A DNA stretch of 64,000 nucleotides from Trichoplusia ni (lineage: Eukaryota > Arthropoda > Insecta > Lepidoptera > Noctuidae). A model generated the notes under the pieces. It saw only the letters and a list, made by a program, of their open reading frames with translations. It was not told the DNA's origin and ran no database searches. The first letter of the stretch is position 1; every line of letters begins with the position of its first letter. Shown here one piece after another: positions 49,156 to 61,830 of this stretch. The DNA is taken from assembly GCF_003590095.1 (NCBI RefSeq), contig NC_039491.1, positions 1,302,001 through 1,366,000 on the forward strand. The letters are read 5' to 3'. Position numbers and translations under genes: made by a program.

Positions 49156-50015
49156 GGTAACGCATCGCAAACTCACACGAATTACACTTGTCAAAAAAGG
49201 TGGCGACGAACGGGCAGAAGGACAGGCGGAGAGACAGACTCACAGACTTATCACAGAACAATCTTTTCCATTTTTGTTTTTGGGTACGGAGCCAGATTAA
49301 TACATACCGAATATAATATATAAACGATAAGTATTTCGTTTTTATGGTACAGGTACACTCTCCGTGAGCATTTCATCGAATAGAGCGCCGAACTTAAGCG
49401 CAAATTTTACATTACAAGGAAAAACTCAAGTAAATTTTACATAATATGTTCTAGTGTAACCCAAAGATAAGACTCAAGAACAAGGGTATTGTACCAAAAC
49501 TAGACGTTCCCTTCCTTAGAATTTAGTCAAGTAGTTCTTAATGTTTCATGTTAAATCTTAAGCGAAATGTTCTTGTTATGAACTTTTGATACATCCTTGT
49601 TAGGTCCACTTTAAGTTGGGTTTTGATGTCAGCTTCTAAGTTTTAACTAACATACGAGTTGAGCTAGTTTCTTTGCCGACGTTTAACAAGTTGCTAACTC
49701 TAAGTACCTATTTGATTCAATATTTTGAATAGAAAAAAATGATTCAAAGGAAATATGAAAACTTGTCGCTGGAAAAGTGAGTTATTTGGGCTACATGACA
49801 TAATATGTGCATCCAAAATACCGCTTTTTAAGATTTCTGGTGAATGAATTGCTTTTTCTATCTATCTAATAAAATTATTTTGTACTCATTGTTGAAGAGA
49901 GACGGCGAATTTGATAGGACATAGGTGCGTCTCGCCCTCACAATGGCACGAGTCCCGCTTTTAGATGTTTTAGTCAGTTAAGATGGAGGAAATGATAGGG
50001 TTCCGGAATAAAAAC

Positions 50016-50271
50016 GCCGACCTCCGTGGTCGAGTGGCGTACGCACCGGTTTTAAGGTGTCGCTAGCTCTGAGGTCCCGGGTTCGATACCCGGTCGGGTC
50101 AATGTAAAAATTCACATTTCTACATTGTCTCGGGTCTGGGTGTTTGTGGTACCTTCGTTGTATCTGAATTCCATAACACAAGTGCTTCAGCAACTTACTT
50201 TGGGTTCAGAACAATGTATGTGATGTTGTCCGCATTTATTTATTATTTATTTATTATTTATTATTATTATT
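50016..50271 (+). mobile_element. tRNA-derived SINE, apparently full length
   Basis: The head GCCGACCTCCGTGG contains an A box TGGTCGAGTGG (50027-50037) and a B box GGTTCGATACC (50080-50090), so it starts like a tRNA gene. A tRNA-unrelated body follows (GGTCTGGGTGTTTGTGGTACC, CATAACACAAGTGCTTCAGC, AATGTATGTGATGTTGTCC), then an (ATTT)n/(ATT)n tail at 50236-50271. The lack of a clean acceptor stem and the tail show it is a SINE rather than a tRNA gene. Confidence 0.85.
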
Positions 50272-50489
50272 TTCCTGATAGACACAAAGACATAGCGCAT
50301 GTTAATATTGGAAAACCCATTTGACGTTATGGTTACAAGGAAATAAATACTGTTTAGTTTTTTACTATGGAACCAACAGTTTGAGTTTTTTTCAGAGAGG
50401 TATTATTATCTTTTTCTTTTTTGAAAAAGATCGACTTCCACATCAAGGAAATTATTCCTTGGGTCGCGGTGCGAGGGTATTACAATGGT

Positions 50490-50605
50490 TCAAGTCACAT
50501 GGACGAAAGAACTTATGCTTAAACTTAGGATAAGCATTCGTGGATCATAGAAATTCTTGTCCTACGAAAAGCGGGAATCGAACCAAGCGACACGTCACTC
50601 TATAA
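50490..50605 (-). mobile_element. tRNA-like SINE fragment
   Basis: TTCAAGTCACATGGACGAAAGAAC, CATTCGTGGATCATAGAAATTCTTGTCCTACG and CGGGAATCGAACC place it in the family at 27345-27475. Confidence 0.5.
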
Positions 50606-51300
50606 AATAGGGCAAAGAAAAATCAATCAATTGGGCAATCGGAAATCATATCTGAAAATTTCAATCACCGCGGTTCGTGAGATACAGCCTGATATAAGAC
50701 AGACGAACAGACAGCATTGCCCCTATAATAGGATTCCATTGTTATCCTCTTCTCACGAAAAAAAAATTGAACGTTTTTGATAATATAATTAAATTGTAAT
50801 AATCGCTCTGTAAATATAAAGCTGATTATTTTTCACGGAAATTAATTTTCAAATTAGCCACGATCAAAATAACGGATTACCTACAAAAGTACAAATGTAT
50901 TGCTTATCTTATATATATTGTTTCCTATTACATTATCTTCATCCTTATCCGAGTGAAATCAGGCAAGCACGTATTCCAAACAATCTTAAAGCCTACATAA
51001 CAAAAACTGATAGGAAAGATTGCTTTGCTGATACTATTAACACTTTTGTTGTGACTTTACTGAGGATTTTTTATAAAATACAAGCTATTGCAACCGACTT
51101 CGTCTGCGAGACTATGATCCATACTAATATTATGTCGACGAAAGTGTCTCTACCCGTCTGTCTGTCTCGCTTTCACGCTAAAATTAATAGTGGAAAGAAT
51201 GAGCTATACGCTACTTTTTAAGTTTAAAAATGGTGGTAACGGGGGTGGGGGTCCATTTTGAGAATATTTACTGCTTTGAAGGTTGGAATAAATATTGTTT

Positions 51301-52134
51301 ACTAGCTTTTGCCCGCGACTTCGTTCGCGTGGAACAGTGACTTCCTGCAGATTTTTGGTTTTACTCACATAGTTCCCGATCTCGCGGGATTTTTGAGAAG
51401 TTCCCGCTCCCGCAGGATTTTTGGGATAAAAACTATCCTATGTCCAACCAAATGCGTGTAACGAAACCATAGCGCGATCTATTTCGATCCCAACGCCATC
51501 TATCGACCATAGTGACAACTCGGATTATTTATCTATACTCCGTTCGGGAATTTTCTTTGTACTAAAAGTAGTATTATATTTTTTATATGTTATTTTATTA
51601 TTTTTTTCATACCTTTTTACTATTTATTTACTTTTTTCCGATGAATTAAAACAACATGAACCGAACTCGTGTAACGATCGACACCATTGCGCGTAGTACT
51701 AATAGAATTATCTATACTCCGTTAGAGCATTTTCTTTGTAGTAAAACTTTTATTATATTAATATTATTTTTTTTACACCTTTTTACTGTTTATTTACATT
51801 TTTCTGATGGATTTTCCGATGAATTAAAACAATAACATGAACCGAACACGTGTAATGACACCATTGCGCGATTAACGCCATCTATCTACGGAGCATAGGA
51901 ACAGCTCGACATTTGACCAATAGATGGCACTATTATATAGTATGTCCGTAATAAATTTTATTTTTTATTTTTATTTTTTGTAATAAAAACTATCCTATGT
52001 CCTTTCTCAAGTTTCAAACTATGTCTGTACCAAATTTCACACAAATCGGTTCAGTAGTTTAGGCGTGAAGAAAAGACAGACAGACAGACAGAAAGACAGA
52101 CAGACAGAGTTACTTTCGCATTTATAATATTAGT
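51301..52134 (+). mobile_element. Non-autonomous retroelement copy of about 830 bp with an internal tandem duplication
   Basis: It starts ACTAGCTTTTGCCCGCGACTTCG and ends with a (GACA)n tract at 52075-52109 followed by CATTTATAATATTAGT. The same termini mark shorter copies at 25205, 52295, 56490 and 57856. Inside, a block of about 179 bp beginning TCTATACTCCGTT (51532) is repeated from 51711. No frame encodes a recognisable protein. Confidence 0.65.
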
Positions 52135-52294
52135 TTGGATTTAGAATAGTGACATGTGACAGTAATAACGTTCAGCTTTAAAATTTGTTTTCGGAAACGG
52201 TAACAAATAAATTAGAGTGTACTTGAAAAGCTAATAGTTACCCAGCAAATTATTGACCTTAAAACCGTTACGTAACATGGATTTATATCTATAC

Positions 52295-52502
52295 TTCTAT
52301 ACTAATATATAAAGCTGAAGAGATTGTTTGTTTGAACGCGCTAATCTCAAGAACTACTAGTTCGAATTGAAAAAATCCTTGTGTTGAATAGAGCATTGAT
52401 CAAGGAAAGCTGCGACTATTAGGAGCGAAGATACAATGGAAAATGTGGAAAGAACATGGAAAATTTTAACCACGTGGACGAAATCGCGGGCCAGAGCTAG
52501 TT
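52295..52502 (-). mobile_element. Short minus-oriented copy of the 51301 element
   Basis: It reads ATACTAATATATAAAGCTGAAG at one end and GTGGACGAAATCGCGGGCCAGAGCTAG at the other, the reverse-complement termini of the family. It is internally deleted to about 200 bp and lies 160 bp downstream of the longer copy in opposite orientation. Confidence 0.55.
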
Positions 52503-53069
52503 TTCAATATTTGTTGATATTTTGTAGAAGTAACCCTAAAATAAAGAAATCAGAGTTTTCAGTAAAACAAGCTTTTCATGAAAATAAATCTTCGCTTCAA
52601 TTTTATGATCATATAAAATTCTGTAGTAGATACATAATACAATTAAGGAGTGAATCGTAAATTTCTCCAACACGTTTCATTTCATTATACCCGTATAATA
52701 TTCTATCGTAAAATGAAAATTGTATTATGAATACAATGTCACTTTTCATTTCTCACCAAACCATCTGGCAATGCTGGCAAGACCAGAAAATTCGCCAGCA
52801 TTATTAAAAAAAATAGAATGATCACTTTGGATTTTTTTACCAAATTTTATCGAAAGTAGCAGTTTTTCCGTAAAAGTTTAACAGGTTTCTTAAGAGTCTT
52901 CCTGTTTTTATCGTTGAAAATTTATTAAGCGAGATGGATGAAATTAATATGATATTAATTGATTCCTTGTGTCGCGGGATTTTTTAAGGCATCCTGTTTG
53001 CCCTAATCCAGATTCAAAACAAGCGTTCGTGAAATGTTCAAATGCTGCGTCTACGCGGGGATCAAAGCT

Positions 53070-53290
53070 TTTTTTTTTTTCCGGGGTGAAACGCTAATGT
53101 CTTCAAACCACGTCGAGGGCACGGCGTGGGGATATGTCGGACTTCCACCGACTAAAAACACCCCGGGCCCCTTCTACTGCTTTAGCCACAGTCACGGGAT
53201 CGCTGGCGCATACTCTGCGCGACTCTGGCTGCGTGGATCAAACATACTACTACAATACACTACAGTGGTTCTGGCTTGGTGACATACGTC
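53070..53290 (+). repeat. Dispersed GC-richer repeat block
   Basis: GGTGAAACGCTAATGTCTTC, TATGTCGGACTTCCACCGAC and CACAGTCACGGGATCGCTGG are markedly GC-richer than the surroundings and follow a SINE fragment (53010-53066). They resemble a common lepidopteran interspersed repeat (recalled, not searched). Overlapping frames are not considered coding. Confidence 0.45.
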
Positions 53291-54521
53291 AGTTGCTTAT
53301 CAAAAATTCCCTTAATAAAATGCTTACAAAAATAGAGTTTATTCATTCATAATATTAGCGTGGACTTTAATCAGAAACCAAAAGAGTATTTGCGATAGTT
53401 TGAATGAGGAAAAAGCAAATGAAAATTAGTTACTATGGAAATTTTGACCCGAGTTAATGAAAGATAATGCTATCAGTAATAAAGTTATGAATGGAAATGG
53501 AATTGATTGTGCATTTTCGTCATAGGGTTATTTATTTAATCCCCGCACGAGGTTTTAACTCCCTAGGTTTTAACTGAACTTTTTGCTGAATGTTCAATGA
53601 CTGACACGGGTGTTTTGTTTTTCGTATTGTGATAAAAAGTATTATACATCCTCTGATATTAAAACTCAAAAAGTTGTATTGCATTCAGTTCAACGATGTA
53701 TGTTAGTATATTTCTCGGAAATTTATTTATTCTTCATTTAAAATGTTGGTATGGATTTGTAAAACGAAAAAAAGCACAAATTCAAGTAGGTACAAAAAAA
53801 TACTGTATCCAGAAAAACAGTTAAATTACGTATAACCCATTCCACCATCTCCCAAAATAATATTTTTGTACTTGTGGAGGCGAGCCAGAACAGTACATGG
53901 CGTAGAGTGGCGTCTTGCTTCCACAACCAGAACAGTCGTAATTTCGCATTGCACAAAGATGTGGCAAGCTCCCTAGTACTGTAAATTTATTATTACAAGA
54001 CTTTTCTTTACTTGGTTTTTATAATACATATACTTTTCAGTCCGAGCGGACCGCACTAAACAATTACTGCATAGCAGCTGGGCTCGGTATAATCCAAAAT
54101 TGACTCGTTGCCAGCGGTCGGCACTGCGTCCTTGTTTCCTTTTTCACTAAAATATACTTTAAAACTAAGAACAAGACTTTAAAGAGCAGTTTTGAAGACA
54201 CATATTTAATGTCGCTCGGTTGTAAAACTATACGGAAACTTTTTTGTGGTGCTATATGAAAATTTGTAATAGAAGGAGAAAGAGACTTAAATATTTAGGA
54301 CCAACTTTCATGTGTCAAGACAGGAACAGGCGAATACGTTTGTAAAAACGGGGCCTATTACTTAAGTACTGCTGCTTGCTGCTTGCTTGCCTTTGTCTGA
54401 CATCAGGGTATATCCCATTAATTTTTATAGTTGTACATTTGACAGATGTCGCCGTGACAACAAAATGAAAACAGAATAAAATTAACTTTTATCATTTCAT
54501 TTTCACAATAAACATATTTTT

Positions 54522-54560
54522 TCCATTTTAATACACAATGTTATTGTGTATTAAAATGGA
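54522..54560. repeat. Perfect 18-bp hairpin
   Basis: TCCATTTTAATACACAAT and its exact inverse are separated by GTT, giving a stem of 18 bp. The composition is AT-rich and there is no gene nearby. Confidence 0.7.
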
Positions 54561-55825
54561 CACACCCTTGGCAGCGAACTGATTTTTATAATCTGTGCTT
54601 ATAGATAAACACAATCAACTTAATACCTAATGAGTACCACGTGGGGTGTCATCGATTTTTATCTATATTCATATAAGGAAAAAACAAATGGAAACTGTTC
54701 CACCTGTTTTATCAAATGTTTGACGTGACTATCAAAATATTACTTAACAACTAATTAGTTACTTACGTTTTTCCCTTCCCATTAATTAGTTTTCATTATT
54801 ATTGTACACGTGTTACGATGGGCCTTATTTTGAATCAACGATTTTTATCTTTATCTTATCTTAACTAGTCCGAATATTCTTCTGGGTAATCGGATAAGAC
54901 TCCGGACTTTACACTAGTTTTAATTTTCTCATGAAAAAGTATTATGGTGTCATGCTCAGTCATGAGAAAATTTTAAATATCAGTGAGTTAGCGTAGTGAT
55001 CAATGCTCAAACATTCCCTATATGAAGAGTCTTGTGCCCAGCAGTAGGATGAATATAGGTATTATTATACACTTCAAAATCTTTTTCGGTAAATTACACC
55101 CGGAAATAATTAATTTATCAGAACAAATGATAATGGCTGGGATTTGAACCCATCACATCACCTTCTCGCGTCTTTACAACTGCAACACTCTTTTAAAAAG
55201 ACGAGGTTGTAAGTGCTTTTGTCGGAACACAAACACGAGCCGAAAACAATTGTAATATAGGTTAAGGAACTCGACTCGAACTCGACCGCATTAAGAGGAA
55301 AAAACCCGGATCAATTTCGTGACATGAGTTTACGTTCCTTTAATGATTTATTAGTACCCAATAGAGTTTGGAGATCGTAAATCTTCATAACGTTGTTTAT
55401 AAAGGTCGTTAGCCGTAAATAATGAAATTGTTGCTGGGAAAAAACAAATCGACGATCAATGACAGCATAAATTGACTGAATACATTGTAAAAAAAATATT
55501 AAACGTTTTAACGAACTCGAAGCTGTGGGAATAATGCTTCGATAAAAGGAAATATGATTTTTTGGACATTTTAAAAGAACGCACCAGAAATCTATGGCAC
55601 TGACACATTGTTTCGATAAGTCATGCGACTTTGACCTGTCACCTCTATGCATGCGAGCTTTTTTTATTGGTGTTACCGATTGTAGAAATGTCACTTAACC
55701 CGGGGGGGGGGGGAGGGCAGGTTTTATATGTATAAAGGAGGATGTTGTTTAGAGTTTCCTATTTAAAGTTTCGTCTAATAGTGTTGATCTATTCCATCCT
55801 GGGTATTTTCTTATTAACGTTTTGT

Positions 55826-55940
55826 CTGACTAGTTTCGGACCCAGGCGGAGACCTAAGTCAGGAAGTGGCAAAGCGAATCTAATTGATCAAACTAGTCAG
55901 TTTGGAGACAAAACTAGTCTGGCGATAAGTTTAATTAAAT
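55826..55940. repeat. Rearranged ACTAGTTTCGG family copy
   Basis: It has GTCTGACTAGTTTCGGACCCAG at one end and AAACTAGTCTGGCGATAAG at the other, with an extra ACTAGTCAGTTTGG between. The ends invert on each other as in the family hairpin. Confidence 0.45.
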
Positions 55941-56489
55941 AACTTTGAGTATTAAATTATTATGATATTATAGATGTGTTGATAACTTCTTGATATATCA
56001 ATCTCTTGATAAAGAGAATAATAAGGCTTAACTCATGAACTGAAGATAAAATTTCATGATAATTACATTTTTTAACAATTGTGATTTGCTGATATTTATT
56101 TAAATTATTTATGCTATTTGCAAGCTATTGTCATATCTATTACGTTTATCTTATCATTGATAGCTAATTATTGGGTGGTATCAGCCAAAGTACTTCATCA
56201 ATCAAGGCTACTAGATAGCACTATTTGAAAGACATAATCGACTTTATACAGCACCCTGGTTCTCCCAACATTCACCGCTTCCTAAGTGTTCAGTGAAGAT
56301 GAAAAAGCGCAACAAACTCTACATAGCACACTGAATGCCATTTACAACTATAATTATTAGTAATTTGGTCCTCTATACATGTACTGTTTGTAATAATGAA
56401 ATAACAGTTTTTTACTGCATGCATATGAATATATAATGTATATTCAGCATATGCACCAAACTAATTTATTTTGCTTAATTTTTGTCTGT

Positions 56490-56683
56490 CTCTCTCTCTG
56501 TTCGATCTAGCTAATCTGTGGTATGGCTGGACCGATTTTTACAGTCAGTTAGCTGAAGTAATATGGAGTAATTAAGGCTTCTGTTATTTTAGGAAAAAAC
56601 TTTTATTCTACAGACATTAAGTAGGTTTACAAAATGCTGTCGTTAGTCATTTTCTACACGGATGAAGTCGCATGCACAGCTAG
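56490..56683 (-). mobile_element. Minus-oriented copy of the 51301 element family
   Basis: TCTCTCTCTGTTCGATCTAGC, GGCTGGACCGATTTTTACAG and CACGGATGAAGTCGCATGCACAGCTAG follow the inverted family order. A lone plus-strand 5' end of the family (ACTAGCTGTTGCCCGCGAC) occurs at 57856. Confidence 0.5.
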
Positions 56684-59600
56684 TTTATTTATAAACCTAC
56701 CAAGTAGGTACGTTCAAGTACCTACTTAAGAGCGTAATCAAACGCACACATACACACTTAGTGACGTAGTAGATGTCAGTGTCGAGTCGAGTGAAGTTGT
56801 AATTGAATCCTTTTGTAGGAAAGGACGGTGAAACAGAGACAAGTAATTGAGTCGGTAGTTTGTCAAACGATTTGAATAAAGCCTTGTTTGTGAATGTAAA
56901 CGGTAATGGAAAAACATGGGTGTAGGTTTGTCAAGTTTCGCCAATGAGTCCGGTGAAGAAGTCAGTTTGCGTTTAGGTTAACTACCTACCTACATAGGCT
57001 TAGGTCAAAGAAAGAGGTACTGGAAAAGCATATGCCTATGAGGTCACTGACTCCGTTATTGCTAAGTAGTAAGTGAACGAAAAAAACATTACTGAAACTA
57101 AGACAAATCACACTAGTTTTTTGTTTTAAGCTTGGATTCTTCTTCTTGGAGCTTCTTGGGACAGATTGCCGGACGATGGACAGAAAGGATAGGCCTGCAG
57201 TGAATTTCGCCATGCCAAACTCACTCTACGCGACGTGTCAGGTTATTTTGCAGGTTATAAACGAGAATGCATATTAGGTTAGGTTATTTTGCACAAGCGA
57301 CTTAATGTTAAACGACAACTTAATGTTCGTAAAAACAACCCTCGCACCATAAATTTACCTTTGGTTGCGCATAAAGGAAAAAAATGCACTTCTTTCACTT
57401 TAAAACATGACATTACTAGGCCTGTTTGCAGCTTAAGTATTCCTAAGAAGTAACTCTGACGAATCACTTAAATATAAAAGTCACGTTACATAAGATATCT
57501 ATGACTCACTCTCATAGATTTAAAGTTGTCTCTTTTGAGCCGACATTATAACATTGTCTAGGCAGTGAGGACGAAAGAGCTCTAATCTTTTGATAAGTTC
57601 TAGTTGTCTTGAAATGTCCAACGGTTGAGCAAAGGTCTTTATCATCGAGGCGCCTTGTCTAGTGATAACCACGCGTGCTCTGCGTTCGATATCTGGAAAC
57701 CTGAAATCAAATCTATGTAACCACCATGTAATAATGTTACATTATTGCGGATCTGGAAGCATCACAGTTCACTACAAGGGGGAGAGCATAGTCTCTTTTC
57801 CAAATAACTGGAATTCTCTCTTGATATCACGGTATTGTTACAATTGTTATTTTAAACTAGCTGTTGCCCGCGACTTCGTCTGCGTGATTTTCAAGATGCG
57901 AAAAACTATGAAGTTTAATAATAACGATCATCGCAACAAATGTAATGCAATATTGAAAATGAAACTTTTTTTTTACATTTTAAGCTTGACTTTTTATTTC
58001 TAAATTTTAATGAATCTTGAGCGGCCTAAAGACTATCAAATGTTGGAATCAAACACATTTCATACGATACTATCCTGGTGTCAAATATTTCACAGCTGTT
58101 TTAATGACTTTTTCTTATTTAATCCCAAAAAGATGGGTTTATAACTTTGACATATCTGCCTGCCTGCCTGTCTGTGACATCATAGCTTCCGAACGAATTG
58201 AACTATTTTAATTTAAATGTGAATTAGTGACAAATCGAGCCGTTCAATAATGGGGAGGGGGGGGGGGTAGAAGGAAAAAATAACAGAAGGCATAACTCAG
58301 GCTTAGCAATTCTGCTAAAAATGTTTTACTTTCGAGGGTTTTCCATTTTCTAATTGGGTGGGTTATGATTTTCGAGCACGTTTGTTCTTTGGCCGGCCTA
58401 CATCTGAAATTGCTAGACGGATTATAACAGTTATTATGAGGTATCATAAAATTATTATTGTACTGTAACCAAAGAGGTAAACCAGAACCATATTACTGAG
58501 GCCCCGGTGTCCGTTCGTTTGTCTGTCACCTGGCTGTTTCTCAGGAACAGTGATAGCCAGACAGTTGTTATTTTCACACACGATGTTTTCTGACGATATA
58601 AATAAGATGTCAAATTATTTTTGTGGACGGAGCTGGTGAAGTGAGAGTCGGGCTCGGTAACACTGTGGATTTTACATAGTGTCATAAGATATAAGATTTT
58701 GCAAAATTGCGCCCAGAAAAACGGTTTCCTGAAACACGTTATGTTTGATTGTCCTCTTAATATTAAAACTGATCTTCCTCACAAACATTTGGAATATTTC
58801 CAAAATAAAAAAGTTGGGAAACGTGTTATCTTGGCCCCCTGGTGTTTTGGTCATGATTTGCCTTTAAATTGGTGGTAAATAAATAGCGTGATAATAAAAA
58901 AATATCAGACACAACTTTTTTTAAAATTGACAATGACAAAAATCTAAAGTATAGGATATGTTTAATTTGTGATGTTACGACAAAGCAAAATATGAATATA
59001 AAAGTGACTTCATGCGCATGAGTTATATTTACTGCACCAATTTACAAAGAAAAATTACGTATTTTATTCGTTAACCTACCTGACGATCATTGAAGTAAAA
59101 TACCGTCATCCCTACTGCATAAATGGAACTTAAATAAAGACTACATGAGGTTGGTTATGAGGTTACGCTGTCGATACCGACAGCCAAAATGTCCAGACAT
59201 TGTATGACGGATGTAAGTGCTGATAGCTACACGCTATTATCATCCTTATTGGGGAAATTTCCAAAAATATGTTCCTAATCCACGTCGGCTTAGCTTTGGG
59301 ATCTCAGAAACTCATTCAGTTCGTTCCTTCTCCTGTTTTTACCAGGCTACGAAAGAAGAAATTTTTAAATAAGTAGAGGTTACAATAAATTTTTAAAGGA
59401 CTTTTTTAAGGACCTCGTGTGCGGTCTCTCTAATGGCGGATGTAGACCGATCATATCGTTAAAATATTGAAAAATCTCAGGTATCAGTAGACATTGTTCT
59501 ATCAATAGACACATAATGTCAAAAACTGTCTAGCGTACGCTCTTATTCATTGATAGCTTTGGTCTTATAGATCTTTCACATTGCATACCTACTATGCAGT

Positions 59601-60299
59601 TTTTATGCAAGTTCAGGGCTTTTTTATCCGAAATACTTTTGACCTATGTAATGTTGCAAATTTAAGAAAACATTATTTCATTGTTTGAAATGCTTTTTTT
59701 GTTTGAAAGTTTACATTTTTGTTGCTAGTTGTTACAGATGAACCAAGGTAATAATTAACTGTGTCCTTTAGTAATTTATTGTTATGAATAATTATAGATG
59801 AGACCAATGCGAACTACATGCAACTTTGGGTTGAGTGTCACTACGAATGTTTTGATCTTGGAGTAGCATCGCCAACATTACCGAGCTAAAGACATAGTAC
59901 ACATATCGTAAATAAATACAAAATCATATTACGGCATTCCACATTTGAACTTGAGTAATTTTAGTACATCAATAAAAATAATTTAAGTTCCTTTCTTTCA
60001 AGAATGTACCGATTACGGTAACAATTGCATAAAAAAAACGTATTAGTTTATGTTTCTTTTATTTTACTTGTGAGATAGTCGCGGTAGGCCTATATCAGAT
60101 TCTATTATTGCTCAGCCAAAAGTCTTAAAATAAATAGAGTGATGTTTTTTTGGTTAAATTGATGACCATGCTGCCTACTACTCAATGGGGTGAAAATACA
60201 CCTCATAATTGTATTACACGATGTTACTGGTGAGTCCAAAAATTTAAAACTCTACTGCTCATGACTACTGCATTGTAGCGTTATGGTTTTTGTATATTT

Positions 60300-60600
60300 G
60301 TTGTATCATGTATACGATAAGGTTCATGCAAAATTTGAACGAAATATATTCAGTAGTTTATGAGATAATTTGATATTTGTGTATAGACATAAAAAGCCCC
60401 TGCTCACCCCCTGTAACGAAAAGCGAGATAATAAGTAAAAAGTATGTTGACCGGACCTCTTGTTGATATTCTCTGAAAGTATGAATCAAATCTATCCAGT
60501 ACTTTCCGAGATCTTTCCGGACATACATACAGACAAACAGACAAACAGACAAACAGACAAACAGACAAAAATTCTAAAAATCATATTTTCGGCATCGGAA
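60300..60600 (+). mobile_element. Retroelement 3' region with a (GACAAACA)n tract
   Basis: CATGCAAAATTTGAACGAAATATATTCAGTAGTTTATGAGAT and the (ACAGACAA)n tract at 60529-60567 followed by AAAATTCTAAAAATCATATT resemble the 3' UTR of an insect RTE-type element. No open frame is associated. Confidence 0.55.
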
Positions 60601-60767
60601 TCGTTCGTAGACCACCCTCCAATTATTATTTTTAAAAAATATTCAATGTACAGTTTTCACTTTTCTACAATTTTATTATATGTATAGATAACGAAGGAAT
60701 ATGCAGTATTGAATTTAATCCTTGTATCGCGATTTTGAAAACACATACACAACACTCACATTCACAA

Positions 60768-60925
60768 ATATACCTTTACAAACATTCAACTCACATGCAC
60801 AAAGACACCCAGACTGAGAACAAGCGTTCGTGAATCAGACAGATGCTTGTCCATTGCGGGTATCGAACAGGTGGCGTACAGTTTGTTTCGTGTGGTGATC
60901 CTATCATTCGGCTATTCATATAGGA
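60768..60925 (-). mobile_element. tRNA-like SINE copy
   Basis: ACAAACATTCAACTCACATGC, AAAGACACCCAGACTGAGAACAAGCGTTCGTGAATCAGAC and CTTGTCCATTGCGGGTATCGAAC lead into a head with GGCTATTCATATAGG. It belongs to the family at 27345. Confidence 0.6.
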
Positions 60926-61254
60926 ATTACATTTCAACCCACAAAATGGACCCTACATTATGGGTTATCCCAAAAACTATTCAGAGATTACAATCATGCA
61001 TTGAGTTACATGATAAAATGTGACTACATTTTACGGTAAACATCAGTGATAGGATGATCGGAATTCAAATGAATCATAGCTTGTGCGGTGTAGGTGATAA
61101 TCTGCGCCGTTGTTACTACGGTCAGAATCAGGTCCAAAGTTTAGGCTGAAAAAACGGTTTTTTCTATACTTTGGTTAAACCGTGGATTGCTGAAGCGTTT
61201 AAGTTTTATAGTAACGTTTTCTGAGAATCAATCTTATTTAAGTGTTAAGGCAAT

Positions 61255-61415
61255 AGCTTACTCATGTTATATTTATCGGGATTGCCCGACTAGTTTCAGA
61301 ACAGAATCGACTTTTTAATTATGAGTTGACGCGGCAGGGTCAACTCATAATTCGAAGAAACCGGACAATTCCGATTCATAAGTGTGAGAAAACTATTGCG
61401 TCATTTGAATACGCC
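61255..61415 (+). repeat. ACTAGTTTCGG foldback family copy
   Basis: TTACTCATGTTATATTTATCGGG, ATTGCCCGACTAGTTTCAG, ATTATGAGTTGACGCGGCAGGGTCAACTCATAAT (an internal palindrome) and GAAACCGGACAATTCCGAT follow the family order, ending near GCGTCATTTGAATA. Confidence 0.55.
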
Positions 61416-61619
61416 TTTCTATTGATTTGTATTTTGACATAAAAAGCTGATAAGATGGTCCAGTGATTACCACAGATGACTCACTTAAGATTGTGAAATC
61501 TATAAACGCTTGTTTTTAGTATATCTGTATTTTGCAAGTGATTTTATTATTTGAGAAACCCCCTGATATGCAACGATAAAATTCGTAAATACGGAAGTAC
61601 CAGAAAAAACCGCTTGAAA

Positions 61620-61830
61620 ACTTACGGTTCCGTACAAATAAAACAAAAAAAAGGATTAAAAAAATAGGCCCCCATCAAATTTATAAGCGTTACAAAGGCG
61701 TACATGTTTTATAATTATATATCTGTTTCAACGGCACTTTTACAGACAGTATCAGAAATACACTATCTGCTCATGAGATACAGATGGCAGACGGACGGAC
61801 AAACCTTGGAGCTTCACCAATACGTTTCCG
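61620..61830. repeat. GGTTCCGTAC dispersed repeat
   Basis: CTTACGGTTCCGTACAAATAA, CTCATGAGATACAGATGGCAGACGGACGGAC and GTTTCCGTTTTTACC are shared with the copies near 24630, 48389 and 58480. Confidence 0.45.

Noticed and set aside
50016..50100. tRNA-like sequence with good A and B boxes.
   Set aside because: No matching acceptor-stem ends, and it continues into a SINE body with an (ATTT)n tail, so it is tRNA-derived rather than a tRNA gene.
55311..55694. Longest single-exon frame in the region (127 codons, minus strand).
   Set aside because: No recognisable domain, signal peptide or plausible promoter. A frame of this length is expected occasionally in 64 kb over six frames.
55702..58267. 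G-runs at 55702-55717 and 58252-58267 considered as G-quadruplex regulatory sites.
   Set aside because: Each is essentially one homopolymer with a single A, far from any gene, and could reflect simple slippage.
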